From Diadema setosum (lineage: Eukaryota; Echinodermata; Echinoidea; Diadematoida; Diadematidae), in NCBI GenBank assembly GCA_033980235.1, contig CM067067.1:14690401-14754400 (forward strand): DNA of 64,000 nucleotides. Reading direction: 5' to 3'. The notes beneath the pieces are model-generated. The model had not been told where the DNA came from. It made no database searches and saw nothing but the letters and a program-made list of their open reading frames with translations. A program made the position numbers and the translations under genes. Of this stretch, positions 24,946-37,927 are shown in pieces (the first letter of the stretch is position 1; each line of letters starts with the position of its first letter).

Positions 24946-26404
24946 CTTTTATCACACTAATAAGATTAATTATGACCAATTGACGGATTTCTTTGCTGTA
25001 AGTTGATCAGTCACAGTTTATACAAACTGCCATTTCTGCTCATAGCAAAAAAAAAGAAAAAAAAAAGGAAGTGAACGGTAACTTTGTGTGTATGTCAGTT
25101 TAAGATTACCTAAAAAATGAATCTTGAAAATCCCATGACTCTGTTCATTGTCCAAAGCACTGGTTTTTAGTGGACCCCTCATTTTGTTTTGTTTTTCCTT
25201 TAGATAGATAATGCGACAAGTTTGGTTTGAAACAATATTGACATCGGGATAAACGCTTTCAATTTCTATTTAAACATGTCTTTTTCACTTTTCCTTGTGT
25301 ACTCGAGATTATTTGCAACTCTGTTACATTATGTTTTGTTTAATACATCTATAGTATGCTTTCAGGAAAAATAAAAATAAATCTAAATCAACAAAAAAAT
25401 CGAAGTTGACTTTGAGATGCTTTAATGTTCCCCACTGACTATGGTTTTGCAGAAATGATAATTTTGAAAGGAAACACCACTCACGTTCTCCTATTTCAGT
25501 TATGTACACGCATTATATCCCGTGAATTTCTAATGCGCATATTCATTTAGACCTCTGTCTTATATGACGTCTTCAAAAACGAACATGAGTTGCCCATCTC
25601 TGTTCCCCTTCCGAATTGCTTCCCATCCTTTGTTTCTATTTTGATCATCCTTCATTTTTTCTTTTTTTTTCTTTTTTTTTCTATGGACTGGTCGATTTTT
25701 GAGAATGTTACGCGAAACCGGAGTGCCTTCAAGCAATTGTATAAGCTCGTGTCTCTGATAACTGAAACGTATTCTCCGAGGGCAGTCTCGGTAGGACTCG
25801 AACTGCCATCATTTACAAGTCCAAGTGAAGCGAAATACATAAAAGCAAACATGCAATTCAGTTATTCACTTCCGCTGCTCTTTGGCATTGTTGACTTTGG
25901 CTATTCTATAGTCCATTCCTATCCATAATTTACTCCCCCCCCCCCTTCCCCATTACGTGGCACTCATGACTTCATGTACTCAACTTTGGCTAAAGTCACC
26001 CTAATAAAAACGTAAACATATACATATCAGTAGCAGCTCCTCCCCCTTAAAAAATGATGATAAAAAATCGGGGGTGGAAAGTAGTTGGAAAGCTTTAAAG
26101 CCTTATTTACTATAGAGGCGCAAGTCTATTTTCCTCTGAGGCCACATTTTTCGCCCAGAAGAGATTTTCGTAAATCTGAGCTTGATGTTAAAGTCTTCTG
26201 ATTTCAAAGGTGTTCTCAAAACAGGGACTTTGCGGCAGGAGTTGTGCTTCGAGAGCAAAGCAGTTGCTACAATCAGCGCAAGAAGGGAAAATTTCAAGTC
26301 GTTCTAGTCTGACCAATTTCAGATCCGCTTTGGCCAAGAATTTGACATTTCTCAATCTCTCTATCAGTTTCTCAGAGGACAGTGTCATGATGTATGTGTG
26401 GATG

Positions 26405-26870
26405 TTAAAGGAACATTCCAGACGATTTTCATAATTTCACATCATGTAGTACATAAATTGACACCTCCATGTATAGATTTCTGGAATTTATTGTGGTTCT
26501 TGAGCAGAGAAACAATACTCTGAAAAACCTTAAACAAATTACACTGAACAGGTTGATGACATAGGAGGCTCACATATTTCAGAAATGTAGCAGTGAAATT
26601 CCATTACAATACAGCTTGCTTGCAAGTTCACCTGTGTATAATCTATGCATGCCATCTTCTTTTGTTGTGCTTCCTTGAGCCTCAACTCATGCATTCTTAT
26701 GGTGACTCTGCCATGTCATCATCCTTGTTCATTGTAATTTGTTCTAAATTTGAAAATATTCTTATTCTTCATCCCAATTATCATAAATTCTGAAACTCTG
26801 TCCTCAGTATAACTAATTTTATAGTTGTTCAAATGTAAAAATCTGAAAATCATCCGGAGGTCTCCTTTAA
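26405..26870. mobile_element. TTAA-type MITE, TTAAAGGAACATTCC ends
   Basis: The left end TTAAAGGAACATTCCAGACG is mirrored at the right by a sequence that reads TTAAAGGAGACCTCCGGATG on the minus strand. Both continue into ATGATTTTCA-like sequence, giving about 33 bp of imperfect terminal inverted repeat. TTAA stands at both ends. Total 466 bp, with no coding capacity. The ends differ from those of the nested pair at 13.6-14.4 kb, so this is a second TTAA family, probably Kolobok- or piggyBac-related. Confidence 0.7.
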
Positions 26871-27507
26871 TTACAATGAAGCCTTGTTTTTAATAGACTG
26901 ACCATAAAATCAGTTTTTGTGAAAAAAGTTTGTCTTTATTCATGATTTGTTCATTTGCATTTCATTTCATTTTATTTCATACTTTTCGCATATTCAAAAA
27001 ATGTAAAATTATTACAAAGTAAACAATTAATATGTACAACCAGATGAAAATGCATATTCGGACAGCACAATGAAGTAAATTCAAATTTTACATGAAATAA
27101 ATACTAACAGCCACATGTGAATAGATATACGCATTTATTAATACACCTCGCTAACTGCACATGCATACACGCAATACACATATATATATACATAACTATA
27201 CAAATATATTGATTTTCGAAATATTGATGTAAATTGAAATAACAGTAAATAAATTGTGAGGAATATGGAAGGAACTTGCAAATAATGCAAAGCTCGTACA
27301 ATAAGCAAGTTCCTGTGTAAAAAAACAAACAAACAAACAAACGGAGAAACTTCCACACTTTTATCATTTTTATAATAATGCGTTTAAAACTATGAAATGA
27401 AACAATATTTGCTTATGTAAATAGCTATCCTTTAAAAAAATCTAAGTAAAAAAAAACATGATAAATTCTTCATACAGAAGAAAGAAGAGGGAGGGTTCCG
27501 AATGAAG

Positions 27508-27545
<38 letters not shown>

Positions 27546-28240
27546 AAATTACACACGCACACACAGAGACAAGAATACAGATACAGGAAATTCATAAATA
27601 AATCACAAAGAATGCTTTGTCACATTTATTTATTTATTTATTCATTTCGATATTCTTTTAGCAGGGTAGCCCTTTCAGTTGGTTAACTGCTCTACCAAGG
27701 GGCCTTGCTCACATTATGTACAGATAAAAACGTCTTTAACATCAAAACAAAGTACAAACAATAAAATAACTTATACTACAAATCAACCACTACTCCAAAA
27801 CTAAAATACAAACGAACTCAAACATTAATACGATTACTTGATAACGTACAAGCAGGACTGGTCGCTTGAGGTGTTTAATCCCAATGATTTTCGGTTTCAG
27901 TGTTAATTTGTTAGATGTAACTGAGGCAAGAAGATTGTTGCTTGCTCGTCTTATCTTGTAACTACACGCTTGTTCTCGGATTACGAAATCATGATTCTTA
28001 TTGATCACTGTTTTTTTGTTTTGTTTTTTAACCGAACGGAGGTTTGAAAAACGATCAAGATCAGGGTTGGATATTCGGACAAGGCACAGCATATTGGTGA
28101 AATGCCCTGCAGTGGGGCAGGAAATTAAAACACTCTCAAGCTGAAACTAAAATCCCCTAAAAATATTTTCCTCCTTGACCTACTGCAATAATACCTTTTG
28201 TGATCTTACAGGTTGTCGGTTTCCTTCAGTAGACTGACCT

Positions 28241-28278
<38 letters not shown>

Positions 28279-28783
28279 GATTAAAAAAAAAATTGCCACC
28301 AATCTTGACTTCTTGTTCTACATCTTGTTTGATCTAAAGCGGATTTATGAGCTCACTTCAGCTTACCTGTATAATTTTGGCAACCACATGACAACTCTCT
28401 GAAATGTGGAATCGCAGATGTACACACTTGTAAATATTTCCTGACAACATTTCACGCATGAAACCAGTGTTTTTGTGAAGAATGTTGAGAAAACGTTATA
28501 TGAGAGGAAACAGATGATATCGTGCAGAAAGTGGCATACAGTTATAGATTTTGATTTATTGAATTTTTACTACATTCTTCGGCAAAAGTATTCCCCGTAA
28601 ACATTAAACTAGATTCATATTCAGTATTTTCTACAAACGTGTGCAATACGGAAATGCTACCATGCAAGTATTATATACTTTGAAGTGAAGAAACTGGTAT
28701 CAGTAATGATGCAATTTTACTTTACATTTTTTTTTCTTTCAGCTACAAAATTAGTTGGATGATTACCAGATTACTTGAAAACA
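26871..28783. other. Non-coding stretch with short repeats
   Basis: Nothing coding is supported. It holds (GA)n at 27512-27540, a TTTA run at 27627-27645, and a GTT array at 28239-28280. Near 27655-27722, minus-strand CCCCTTGGTAGAGCAGTTAA and CAACTGAAAGGGCTACC look like part of a dispersed repeat. Confidence 0.6.
28239..28280. repeat. (GTT)n trinucleotide array
   Basis: About 14 GTT units followed by poly(A). Confidence 0.95.
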
Positions 28784-28944
28784 GGGCCCCATTTCATAAA
28801 GAGTTGATTTGATGACAACTCTTTGCTGGAATGACAATTGTCATGGTAACGACAAGAATACAGCTTCCTGATTGGCTGTTTGATGTGGGAAGTTGTCATT
28901 CCAGCAAGAGTTGTCATCCTAACATCTTTTATGAAATGGGGCCC
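28784..28944. mobile_element. 161-bp MITE with GGGCCCC ends
   Basis: The left end GGGCCCCATTTCATAAAGAG and the right end in inverse orientation share GGGCCCCATTTCATAAA. The symmetry continues through ATGACAACTCTT and GCTGGAATGACAA, so nearly the whole element forms a hairpin. No clear target duplication was found. Its superfamily was not assigned; such ends are familiar from marine deuterostome genomes. Confidence 0.8.
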
Positions 28945-31865
28945 AGATCGTTCTTTTATAGTGAGCTGTATCATTCACGGTTGTTTTCAATGGTCTATTC
29001 TTTTTTCAACCTTTAGTAGATATTGGTATGTTTCCCATATTTTCATGGAGCTTTTCTTGATTCCAGCTAAACACTCGTTGGAACTCGATAATATGTCGTA
29101 TATTCATGGGTCTTCATCCTCAGTCCACCCCCCCCCCCAACCACCACCACCCCCTCACACGAAGACACGCCAGCGGGGCCTGTCACGAGCCGCCTTCCAG
29201 AAAATAACGGCTAGCAGGCAGCGTTTGGGCGGGAACAAGCTTCGCCCTTTTTTCTGTATCGTTAAACACAATTCCATCCCCGTGGCAGTAAACATTAATT
29301 TCAGGCATCTCCCTCCGCCGCAGTGCTTGTAAAAATTTAATCATCTTCGGTGCTGATGGTGCATTTAGGGCTAACAGCTTGGCGCCGAGGAGCGAAAAAC
29401 GAGGCGGGCGCTGTTCCAGTGAGGGGAATCGGGTTTTTGTTTGTTTTTGTTTAGTTGAATTCATTTCATATTTCTTTTATAATTATTAGTAAATTCATTT
29501 CTCTTTCTTGCAGAGAATACTCTGCGTACGCATGCATGAATGTCCCATTTATGTTCAGATGACATAAACTTGCTTTCGACCGAAAACATTATGGTGCAGT
29601 TTTTGTGTCATCTCCCCTCTTGGCCAGCGATAAGTACTGCAAAGAAAATACATTCATTTCAATGCATTGGATTAAACATTTTGAAGGGCAAATATTATGC
29701 GAGCAATAATGTCGCTGATGCAACGCAAACCAAGCTGAGAATATCAAATCTCTTGTATGAGATCATGAGAAAGTTATATATTGAAAGCTTTTGACATTCA
29801 GAAAGGGACGGGTGTCCGAATCTAAATGGAAACAGATTTTGTGAAGGTGCAAGTGCACAGAATGTATATTTACTCTGTGGACACCATCACTGTGATGAAA
29901 TGAAATTAGTATATGTATCTGTATAGCTGAGGGTAAAACAAACAAAAATGTTGCGTAACTTTTAGGTGGCGGCATTGTGTACAGAGCCATATATCATCAG
30001 GAAGAAAGGGATGGAAGCCAAAAAGACGTTGGTTTCGTCATGCAGTCTTCATGATTCTCATTGTACAGTATTTGGCCCATTTTGACCCAGCCGAGCTGTC
30101 TTTACAATCAGCATCATTATGAACATTTGAGTCTGTCTTTGCTATTATAAACAAACACTGACATAGTTATGATACATACATTAACATTTATTTCCAATTA
30201 TATACAGATTAAAGAAAATTGGCAAATGTGGTGATGTCAGCAATCCTTCGTACTTTATTTTTTTTTTTGTCATCGCTTATTTAGTACATGTACATTCATA
30301 CACAATATACTGTGTAATGTATAGGCAGTACACAATGCACTCATTTTAATTCCTATAGGCCTTTATACGATTGATGTATACACACACAACACAAAGACAC
30401 TTACACGATGTTTTTCAGCTCTCTCTCTCCTCTCTTAAAGCCGATTTTTATCATTAAGAAAAACATTTTCAGTGCTTCAAAATAATTCTAAAATGTGCGT
30501 CAAGGATGGAAACAACGAACATAAAAATATTAATAAGTAAAATCAATGTTAAGTATTGTTAAATAAAATGTGAACAATAGTTCTGCTAAAATTGTTTCTA
30601 AAATTAAACATCTGAGATTATGATTAATTGAGAAAATTACTGATATCTACATATCTTCTTATATTTGCGCCTTTATTGCCAAATGTGTATATGGTAGGAT
30701 GTTTTGTGATACAACTGAACTATACGAATATGGAATATATTTTTTTTTTTAATCACTACTCCCAATGGTAAACAGTGGCTTTAAGCTATGTAAAAATATG
30801 TACACGTACAAAGCAGAATCATAAACTTCTGATACATTGGTCCTATTCATGTCATGGGCAAAACAATTTATCTTTCAAAGTGTATGAGATATTTGAAATG
30901 CTCTTTGATGGAAGTGTTTACCAATCTATGTGGAGAGAAAAAGTAAAATTATTTATCCTTGAATTCAAACAGGCATAAGTAGTTTGTGGGTCACATGCAA
31001 GATTACCCAGTCGTGAATGGGTCAAAGACATGTTGAACGTCTGCCCTTAGATAAACATACCCAAAATATGTCTTTTGCTATATTTGAAAATTCACAACCC
31101 GCAACTTGACGAATGTTTAAACAACGCCTCCGTTTTGATGAATGTTTGACTGACCTACAACAAGTGGATTTTTTTTTTCAGGTGTAGATGCTGTAACCGT
31201 CACTTACCAATTACCAAATAGAAGATATTTGAATATGATGCGGAAATGAGATTAATTGATATCTTTAAATTACAGTCATTAGATAATGAATTTCAGTACT
31301 TATTCAAATGTCCATTTTTTTTTCAAAGGAAAGTTATTCATTTTCAGGTATATTTTGTCAGAAGATATAAGACTTACAAAATGGAGCATTTCTCTAACTC
31401 CAGCGGTCATAAAACTCGAGTAAATCTTGTTACTCTTTGTCATGAAATAAGAAAGCATTTTGGGTAGCACGCATATCGCCTATTTTCTGGAAAAAAAAAT
31501 TGAATTAATTAATTCATTTTTTTTAAAGTGATGTTGTTATTTGAGTTCTCTTTTCAGTAATGCAAATGTACTAAAGTGCGCTTTACATAGTCATAGTAAA
31601 TGTCCTTATTATTCTACTGGCGCTATCGATTTTCTGCCTTCGTACATGTTGCTTTAGGTCTGCGTCATTTGCTTCACTGTATACTTTGAGTTGGTTGACA
31701 GTTTATTTGGTATTGGGTCGATTATGGTCGAATTTTATGTATATAATAATCATGTTATATACACTTAATGTACAGGAGTTTTGGTCATCCCTAATACCAG
31801 ACACTGGTTTAGTATAAATTGTCATTGTCTATAAATGTATTACAAGCACACACACACATACTTAC

Positions 31866-31906
<41 letters not shown>

Positions 31907-32078
31907 GTGTTTAACCCGGTGAAGTGGTCCCATCTCACATCCAACTGGACCCCATGGAAGACCAGCTTAACGTAGCTGAATATGGGCTCTCCAGCCATCT
32001 CTCAGATAGAAAATGAACAAACAAACAAACAAACAAACACTCACACACACACAGAACACACACACGCACATACACACA

Positions 32079-32109
<31 letters not shown>

Positions 32110-32737
32110 GATATAATCAAAATCATGTGCGTATGTGTGTGTGTCTGTTTGTCTGTCTGTCTGTTTGGGTGTTTTTCTTATACGTATTTGCATTGTGAAA
32201 GAACGATGATCCTAGTATTATTGGCAGAGTGCATTTAATTGTCATCCTGCCTTTCCTTACCAATAAAGGATGCATCACGCTTTTGCATGATGGCGTGTTT
32301 TCCTCGAATTCAGTAATGACATAGAGTGCAGAATATGTGGCCTTGTGTACAGTACAGTTACTGTTGTCCACTCATCACGAATTCATTAAACTAAACAAGG
32401 ATCATTGGGTACGCATTCATGCAAGCAGTAAACGAGAAAATTTGCATCGATAGCACATTCTGCAGTTAGTCAGTCCATCGGCCACCAGAAAGACGTGTCG
32501 GCATTCGCAAAGTAGACATCAATGGCGATAATGAGGTTATTGCCATTAGTGTGTACCTTTTGCCATGAATGTGTAGTACATGGCAACGTGACTAGGCAAG
32601 GATATCAAATTAAGGTCATTGCACCTCTAGAGAGAGAGAGAGGGGACATTCACATCTTGGTATATGGATTGGTATATAACTTTCTTTTATGATCTCATCA
32701 GCTGGTACCCACTTGTCTCAGAGATTATTGGTCGTTT
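28945..32737. other. Non-coding stretch with one GC-richer island and AC arrays
   Basis: No gene is supported. 29150-29445 is unique and GC-rich, flanked by C-run and AT-rich sequence, with an open minus-strand frame but no matched splice sites. It is a candidate conserved element. AC arrays are at 31845-31906 and 32013-32107. The rest is AT-rich unique sequence. Confidence 0.6.
31845..32166. repeat. Two (AC)n arrays and a GT/CTGT run
   Basis: AC at 31845-31906, (CAAA)n then AC at 32013-32107, and GT plus CTGT units at 32130-32166. The two halves are complementary and could pair. Confidence 0.9.
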
Positions 32738-32850
32738 CGGAGGTTCGTCAATCTGATATAATAATTAAAAAAAAAAAAGGTTCGTTAACCCAAAAACGAA
32801 ATAAAGTTCGTAATTACGTAATTACGAAAGTTCGTTAACACGTACTTCTG
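32738..32850. repeat. TTCGTTAT-TCCGAA family repeat, degenerate
   Basis: Diverged copies of the modules TTTCGGAGGTTCGTCAAT, GGTTCGTTAACCC and AAACGAAATAAAGTTCG, with a palindromic stretch AATTACGTAATTACGAA. Related to the repeats at 36.8, 37.9, 42.2, 45.2 and 61.3 kb. Confidence 0.6.
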
Positions 32851-33366
32851 TTTTATCTATTGGATTATTTAAGAGTCTACAAACAACCAGAATTAAGTAA
32901 GATGAGCATTAATGAGTATAGAGTTTGCTGTTCACTCGCACTATTCTTGAAATGCTGTATTGTAATAGTCGGTAATGAAATTCCTTTGCATGTTTTTCCT
33001 GTCAATCAGCATATGAGTTGAGCATTGATAATAGCATCACGTTTACGACATTGCCAGCATGGTGCATTGATATATCGCAGATCGCGAATCAGACGCTTCA
33101 GAGATATGTCTTTATCATTCATTTATAAGGATCTATTTTTACAAGTTGATCATTTCAGTTTAAAAAAAAAATGATTGACAAAACCTTCCTGCACAAGGAC
33201 GTCAGAAATGCATAGGGCTACAAAGTTGCATACAAAATTCAGTAATAATGTATAATTATTTCAAACTAATTACAAAATTATGGTAAGGATTACAATGAAT
33301 ATAGTGGTATTTATACTTCACGTTTTATTCGTGTTCTTTTTCTATTTAAAGTTCTGTTCTTCACAG

Positions 33367-33433
33367 CGTACTTTCTTCTATATCTATGTGGCCCTAAAAA
33401 GAGTATATGGTTATACCCACTCCCTATGTTTCG
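33367..33433 (+). CDS. Weak candidate exon, unknown protein
   Basis: 67 nt between a good acceptor (AAAGTTCTGTTCTTCACAG) and a good donor (GTAAGCAT). Two frames are open; one reads RTFFYIYVALKRVYGYTHSL. It is AT-rich, unlike the other candidates, and has no family match. The support is the splice strings alone. Confidence 0.15.
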
Positions 33434-34372
33434 GTAAGCATATTCTTACCATTTCAACAGAATATCATTGATAGCTATATACAAGTTCTTTTTCGCTGGT
33501 AATAAATTATACAAAATTTTGAAATACTGAATTTCGTTTATTTGTTTTCTTTACAGTAAAATAAACATTTTTCAATGTTATAGTCTATAGAATAATTCCA
33601 TTATGACATCATGTAAAGAGCTTTTCTGATTTCTTATTTCTGTTCTTATCTTAAGTTTTTTTTTTTTTATGATCTACTACAAGTGTGTATTTGAGTACAT
33701 GACACCGTACAGTTGCCCTTCCGTGATTTTGGACTAGCCTGACGTAGTAAAATATAATAAAAAAAAATAATTGTTTGCGTTTGTTTCCGACTTTTCAGTT
33801 GAGCAAACATTTCTTTTGTGGTTTAAAATTGCCATTTTTAAAAATATCTTTGAAAAATCAATTCAACTTTGAAACTACCCCTCATTTTTTCATTATGCTA
33901 TATTGAATTTCATATTGTAGTCCATGGATGTACCATCAGTTGATATTTCAACAATCTTATTTATCTTTAACAAGGCTTCTGGTATTTCAGTGTAAGTTGA
34001 TTCTCACATATTAGTTTCATATTCCGAATATCAAAATTTGAGTTTAATAGTGATTCTACTCCACCAAAAGGGTTATACCAATGAAAACACGTTTACTCCA
34101 CATTCCTTTTGTTGCATATAGGTCTCAGTCGAAAGCCGAGTTTAAATGTGAGGTTCAATCATGTTCGTACCTCCATTTTCAAACTGTTTGGACATTATGA
34201 TTCGTTTCAATTCCATTCGTAAACAAGGGGATGATTCAAAGGCGAGAGGGGTGGGGTTACAAGCTGGTGCAACCATTCTGATCTCATATCAGTTTATATA
34301 AATCTATCAAAACTCCTTACGCTGTCAAGTTGACTGTTGTAATTTATACTTTCCGATCACACGAAATCTAAG

Positions 34373-34373
<1 letters not shown>

Positions 34374-34425
<52 letters not shown>
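34374..34425. repeat. (AC)n microsatellite
   Basis: About 52 bp of pure AC. Confidence 0.95.
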
Positions 34426-34428
<3 letters not shown>

Positions 34429-34974
34429 CTGTGCCCAACTTATGAGTATGAAACAAAAAAGTTTAAAAGTAACATGTACTTAATGTACAAACATACAGGT
34501 CAGTTTCGCGTCTTTTCATGACATTGTGGCGCAGTATAAAACGTGCTGCGTTGTTATGACCATCGTGGCAGTGTTTAGATGCTGGCGTAACGCCTTTGAG
34601 GATCGCATCAGTTCAGCTCCTCGCTCTGACGCGCATCTCATGATTTAGAGCTGCCGTCGGGGTAATATCCTTCTCTATACGATATCCCGTAAAACCCTGC
34701 CATGTTATTTCATCCGCCATTCCCTCCACTTCTCCGCCGTGACGCGTCATTCAGTGCAAAAACGGAATACACCTTCGGGTTTCATATCGAGTGATTTGTG
34801 ACAGCAATGAAGAATTTTACAGCATGAATGGTCAAGCTACTCATTGCTACTGTGTGCAGTCGCAAGATTTACAGCAGTCCTCAAACCATGGCGTAATATG
34901 TTTGGGTGTTAGAGCAGTTGTCAATTTCTTTGTGCCGGAGGAAGGGATGTAGGCCATACTTTTGGTTTCCTTAC

Positions 34975-35028
34975 CAAGAATATTGTCCAGGAAGTTCATT
35001 TACACTAACTTCAGTAAACAAGCATATT
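34975..35028 (-). CDS. Candidate internal exon, unknown protein
   Basis: On the minus strand, 54 nt lie between an acceptor ending GATAACTTACAG, with a TGATAAC branch-point-like string just upstream, and the donor GTAAGGAA. One open frame reads ICLFTEVSVNELPGQYS, entering and leaving in phase 2. That incoming phase is what the candidate exon at 39012-39113 would deliver. The acceptor lacks a strong pyrimidine tract, and the peptide is not recognised. Confidence 0.25.
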
Positions 35029-35836
35029 CTGTAAGTTATCATAGACATCATTTTCACTGACCTGTTATGGCTGTGAACAAGGCACACTTTTCACGGAAAA
35101 GATAGTGACAACAACAATATTGTTACCCATGATGTGTAAAACTTCTTTGGTAACGGCCTGCCGTGCTAACTTATTATTGCACGATGTCTTATGCAGCTCA
35201 ATTATTTTAAGTTTGGGCGTTACAGCTTGCCAAGCCGTTCTGTGGAACAAAACTCAGATGCCTGCCGGGATTTGTATCTGACAAATATCTAAGTTCTACA
35301 GACACAAGAAAGACAGGAGTCAACAGATTATTACTTGTCCTCTCCTGCACACAGATTTTTTCTCGATTCGAGCAGGGAAGTGAGAGGTCTCACCTCCCTG
35401 ATTCGAGTATTAAGAAGGAGAGGGGGGGGGGGGGAGGAGAAATGCTAAGGTTAGAACAGTCTTCCATTTGGATCTGATCACATGTACTCACACCATCTAA
35501 ACACCTACTCCCTCTAAAGACGTATACTTTTTATTACAACACACCATACAATCAACGATAGATTCCAAATACTGCATATCTTACTTCAATCAGAATGTCA
35601 AAGATGTTGTTAGGTAGGTTTATTTCACTTTTTGTTTGTTTGTCTGTTTGTTTGATGTCAGTTTAGAGGTCCTTATACGGAACTGTGTTTTTCTATTTCG
35701 GTCGTCCAGAAGGTTTTGCTCAGATGTACTAGAGCAAATGTCCCTGCCGAATGTAATAAACAAGTAAATGAATAAATGAATAATTGCCTAACTAAATAAA
35801 TACATAAACAAATAAATAAATAGATAAATAAATACA

Positions 35837-35875
<39 letters not shown>

Positions 35876-36771
35876 ACAAGAACTGAATAAACAAACATGA
35901 AAAGAAGCTCTGTCCTCGCTCCAGAAGTCTGTTTTATAGTGGATGGAATTCCCATCTTTGACCACAACTTTAAAGTGCAGATCAGGCTTTAAGTCTCGAT
36001 ATTAAAGGAGGTTTCGCACAATCTGCCTGCCTCTGCAAATACATCTTTCGAAACCACAGTGCGATATATAGGGCCCGGACGAGTCCATTTTCTTCCCAGG
36101 TGTGAGCAACCCCAAACACACCCAACCTGCTAGTTAAAAATCCGAGCAGCGCATGAGTTTGTCCTGTGACGTCCCCACGCTTTACTACAGCTAGAGTAGA
36201 TGAAATTTATATTCCTCTCCATCTTTCTCTGCAACATATTTCCAATTCCCCAAGACGGATTGACTCGTTTCACGCTGACAAATCAATCAATCAATCTTCA
36301 AGTGAGAAATGCTTGCGAAACCCCATTTTCCTGAGCGACGAGAAATAATGACACTAAGTGTTTCACATTAGAGACAGGAGGAGTTGCCATGGAGAGGGAA
36401 GGTATAGGCCTCACCATGCATTAATGTAGAGTCAATCTAGTATGTGGATATTCACCATTCCGTGACTACACGGAATGCATTTTTTTCTTTTCTTTTTTTT
36501 TACAATCTGAGGATATTTTTTTTTCAGTTCTGGGCCGTTCAGTTTTGTGTCAGCATCCCATTTTAATGTAGTAGGACAAAATTTGACAAAGTGTTGCGTC
36601 AATACACAATACGACTTTTCACATGCAATCATAGGAAAACATGTAATGTAACTGGATATCTAAAGCAATGTAATATTGGAGGTACGCTAGCAAAGCAAAC
36701 GCTTAAAACCAAAAATGGGAGGAAAAATGAGAAAAAAACATTTGGATCTCCGAATACCTATAGTTCTTAGA
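35029..36771. other. Non-coding stretch
   Basis: Unique AT-rich sequence with a poly(G) run at 35424-35436 and the AAAT array listed separately. No gene is supported. Confidence 0.6.
35757..35895. repeat. (AAAT)n tetranucleotide array
   Basis: AAAT units with AAAC/AGAT variants, becoming uniform near 35837-35877. The open minus-strand frame YLFI through it is an artefact. Confidence 0.9.
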
Positions 36772-36960
36772 ACGTTTCGTTAATCCGAAAACGAAAAAAA
36801 AAAAAGGTTCGCTATTCCGAAGGTTCGTTATTCCGTGGGTTCATTAATCCGAAAATGTAAAAGCGTCGTTTATTCCAAATATCCAAATAATATTCGTCAA
36901 TCAAAAAACGAAATAAGGTCATTTATTTCCGAGTGGTCGTTAGTATACGCATCTTTTTAT
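36772..36960. repeat. TTCGTTATTCCGAA family repeat
   Basis: Modules TTTCGTTAATCCGAAAACG, GGTTCGCTATTCCGAA, GGTTCGTTATTCCG and GGTTCATTAATCCGAAAATG in direct orientation, then weaker copies to about 36960. Confidence 0.75.
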
Positions 36961-37359
36961 CTTTTCGGATCAACAAACCTTCAGAATAACGTCAACTATG
37001 GAGTTACAGATAGAGCGAATATTTCTATAGACATTGGAGACGAGTTGAAAAAAAAAAAATCTGAAGGGTAAAACGGGAGCAGAGTGTGACTCATGGATGG
37101 TATTCCTTCAATCCTTACAGCTAAGGAATATTCCTCGTCTTTCCCTTTTCTTCTTGTAAGAGAGAGAGAAAAAAAATCCCGAATTTCTGTAGGTTGGGGA
37201 AGTACTTAAATAGCTTAATGAGAATTGTGTCTGTTCTCGAGTAACAAACCGCACTAAGATGGATAGGGGTGGATAACAGGAATAACAAACTGATTCAATA
37301 GTTTCACAAGATCTTCCTGACTGTCAATCATTCAAGGGACAAATAATACTTGCGGTCAC

Positions 37360-37364
<5 letters not shown>

Positions 37365-37397
<33 letters not shown>

Positions 37398-37440
37398 ACA
37401 AACAAACAAATACACACATATGCACACGCACACATACAAA
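37365..37440. repeat. (AC)n microsatellite
   Basis: AC run passing into ACAAACAAAC and CACATA units. Confidence 0.95.
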
Positions 37441-37927
37441 AACCACAAGCACAAAAGATAAAAGATTTTACTAATGTCTTTAATGGAGGAATTCACTTCG
37501 ATCCAATTACAATATAGTGTATGGCCTACACGAGAGAAGACACACAGGAGAAGACAACAGGACTTACAGTGTATACATACAAAAACTGATGTTTGCATAT
37601 CATCGACCCCGTTTCTAACAGAAATTTGAACGAGACTCGCCGTGCTTTATGCATTACTAAGAGGCGCCGACGGAACATTTTCTCCTTAGCTCATCGCTGG
37701 AGATTGCGCATGTCGTTACAATCCAACCGGCAAAAATAATGTATGAGTTTGACAAATGTTTAAAGTGCTTATGAAAAGGAGGTCTGGTATTTCATGTTCG
37801 GACGCAACATGCCAGGCACGGACATTTCAACTAACAAGGGGACACATTGTCTTGCATGGAACAGTTACTAAAGTGTCACAGGGAATACAATCATGGTGAA
37901 GTCCAACTCCCGCGTTCTGGTTTCAGT

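Larger units (their letters stand above)
16464..26404. other. Non-coding stretch with microsatellites
   Basis: No gene is supported. It holds the ATAAACACTT-rich repeat (16620-17000), a TTG-initiated open frame at 17095-17631 without splice signals or known motifs, (CTG)n near 19072-19092, a unique GC-richer patch at 19660-19860 containing ATGCATATTCATGA, (CT)n at 20359-20377, a (GAAAA)n run at 22687-22712, and the dinucleotide and AAC arrays listed separately. The region 24361-24480 is GC-richer and open in two plus-strand frames, but it has no matched splice pair and was not recognised. Confidence 0.6.
32851..34974. other. Non-coding stretch
   Basis: AT-rich unique sequence with (AC)n at 34374-34425. 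A GC-richer unique island at about 34520-34780 (short strings such as GATGCTGGCGTAACGCC and CTTCTCCGCCGTGACGCG) has no open frame of note. One weak plus-strand exon candidate lies at 33367-33433. Confidence 0.6.

Noticed and set aside
28371..28401. 31-nt minus-strand exon (donor GTAAGCTG, acceptor CCACATTTCAG)
   Set aside because: Weak pyrimidine tract and all frames open, so no information from frame; not distinguishable from chance.
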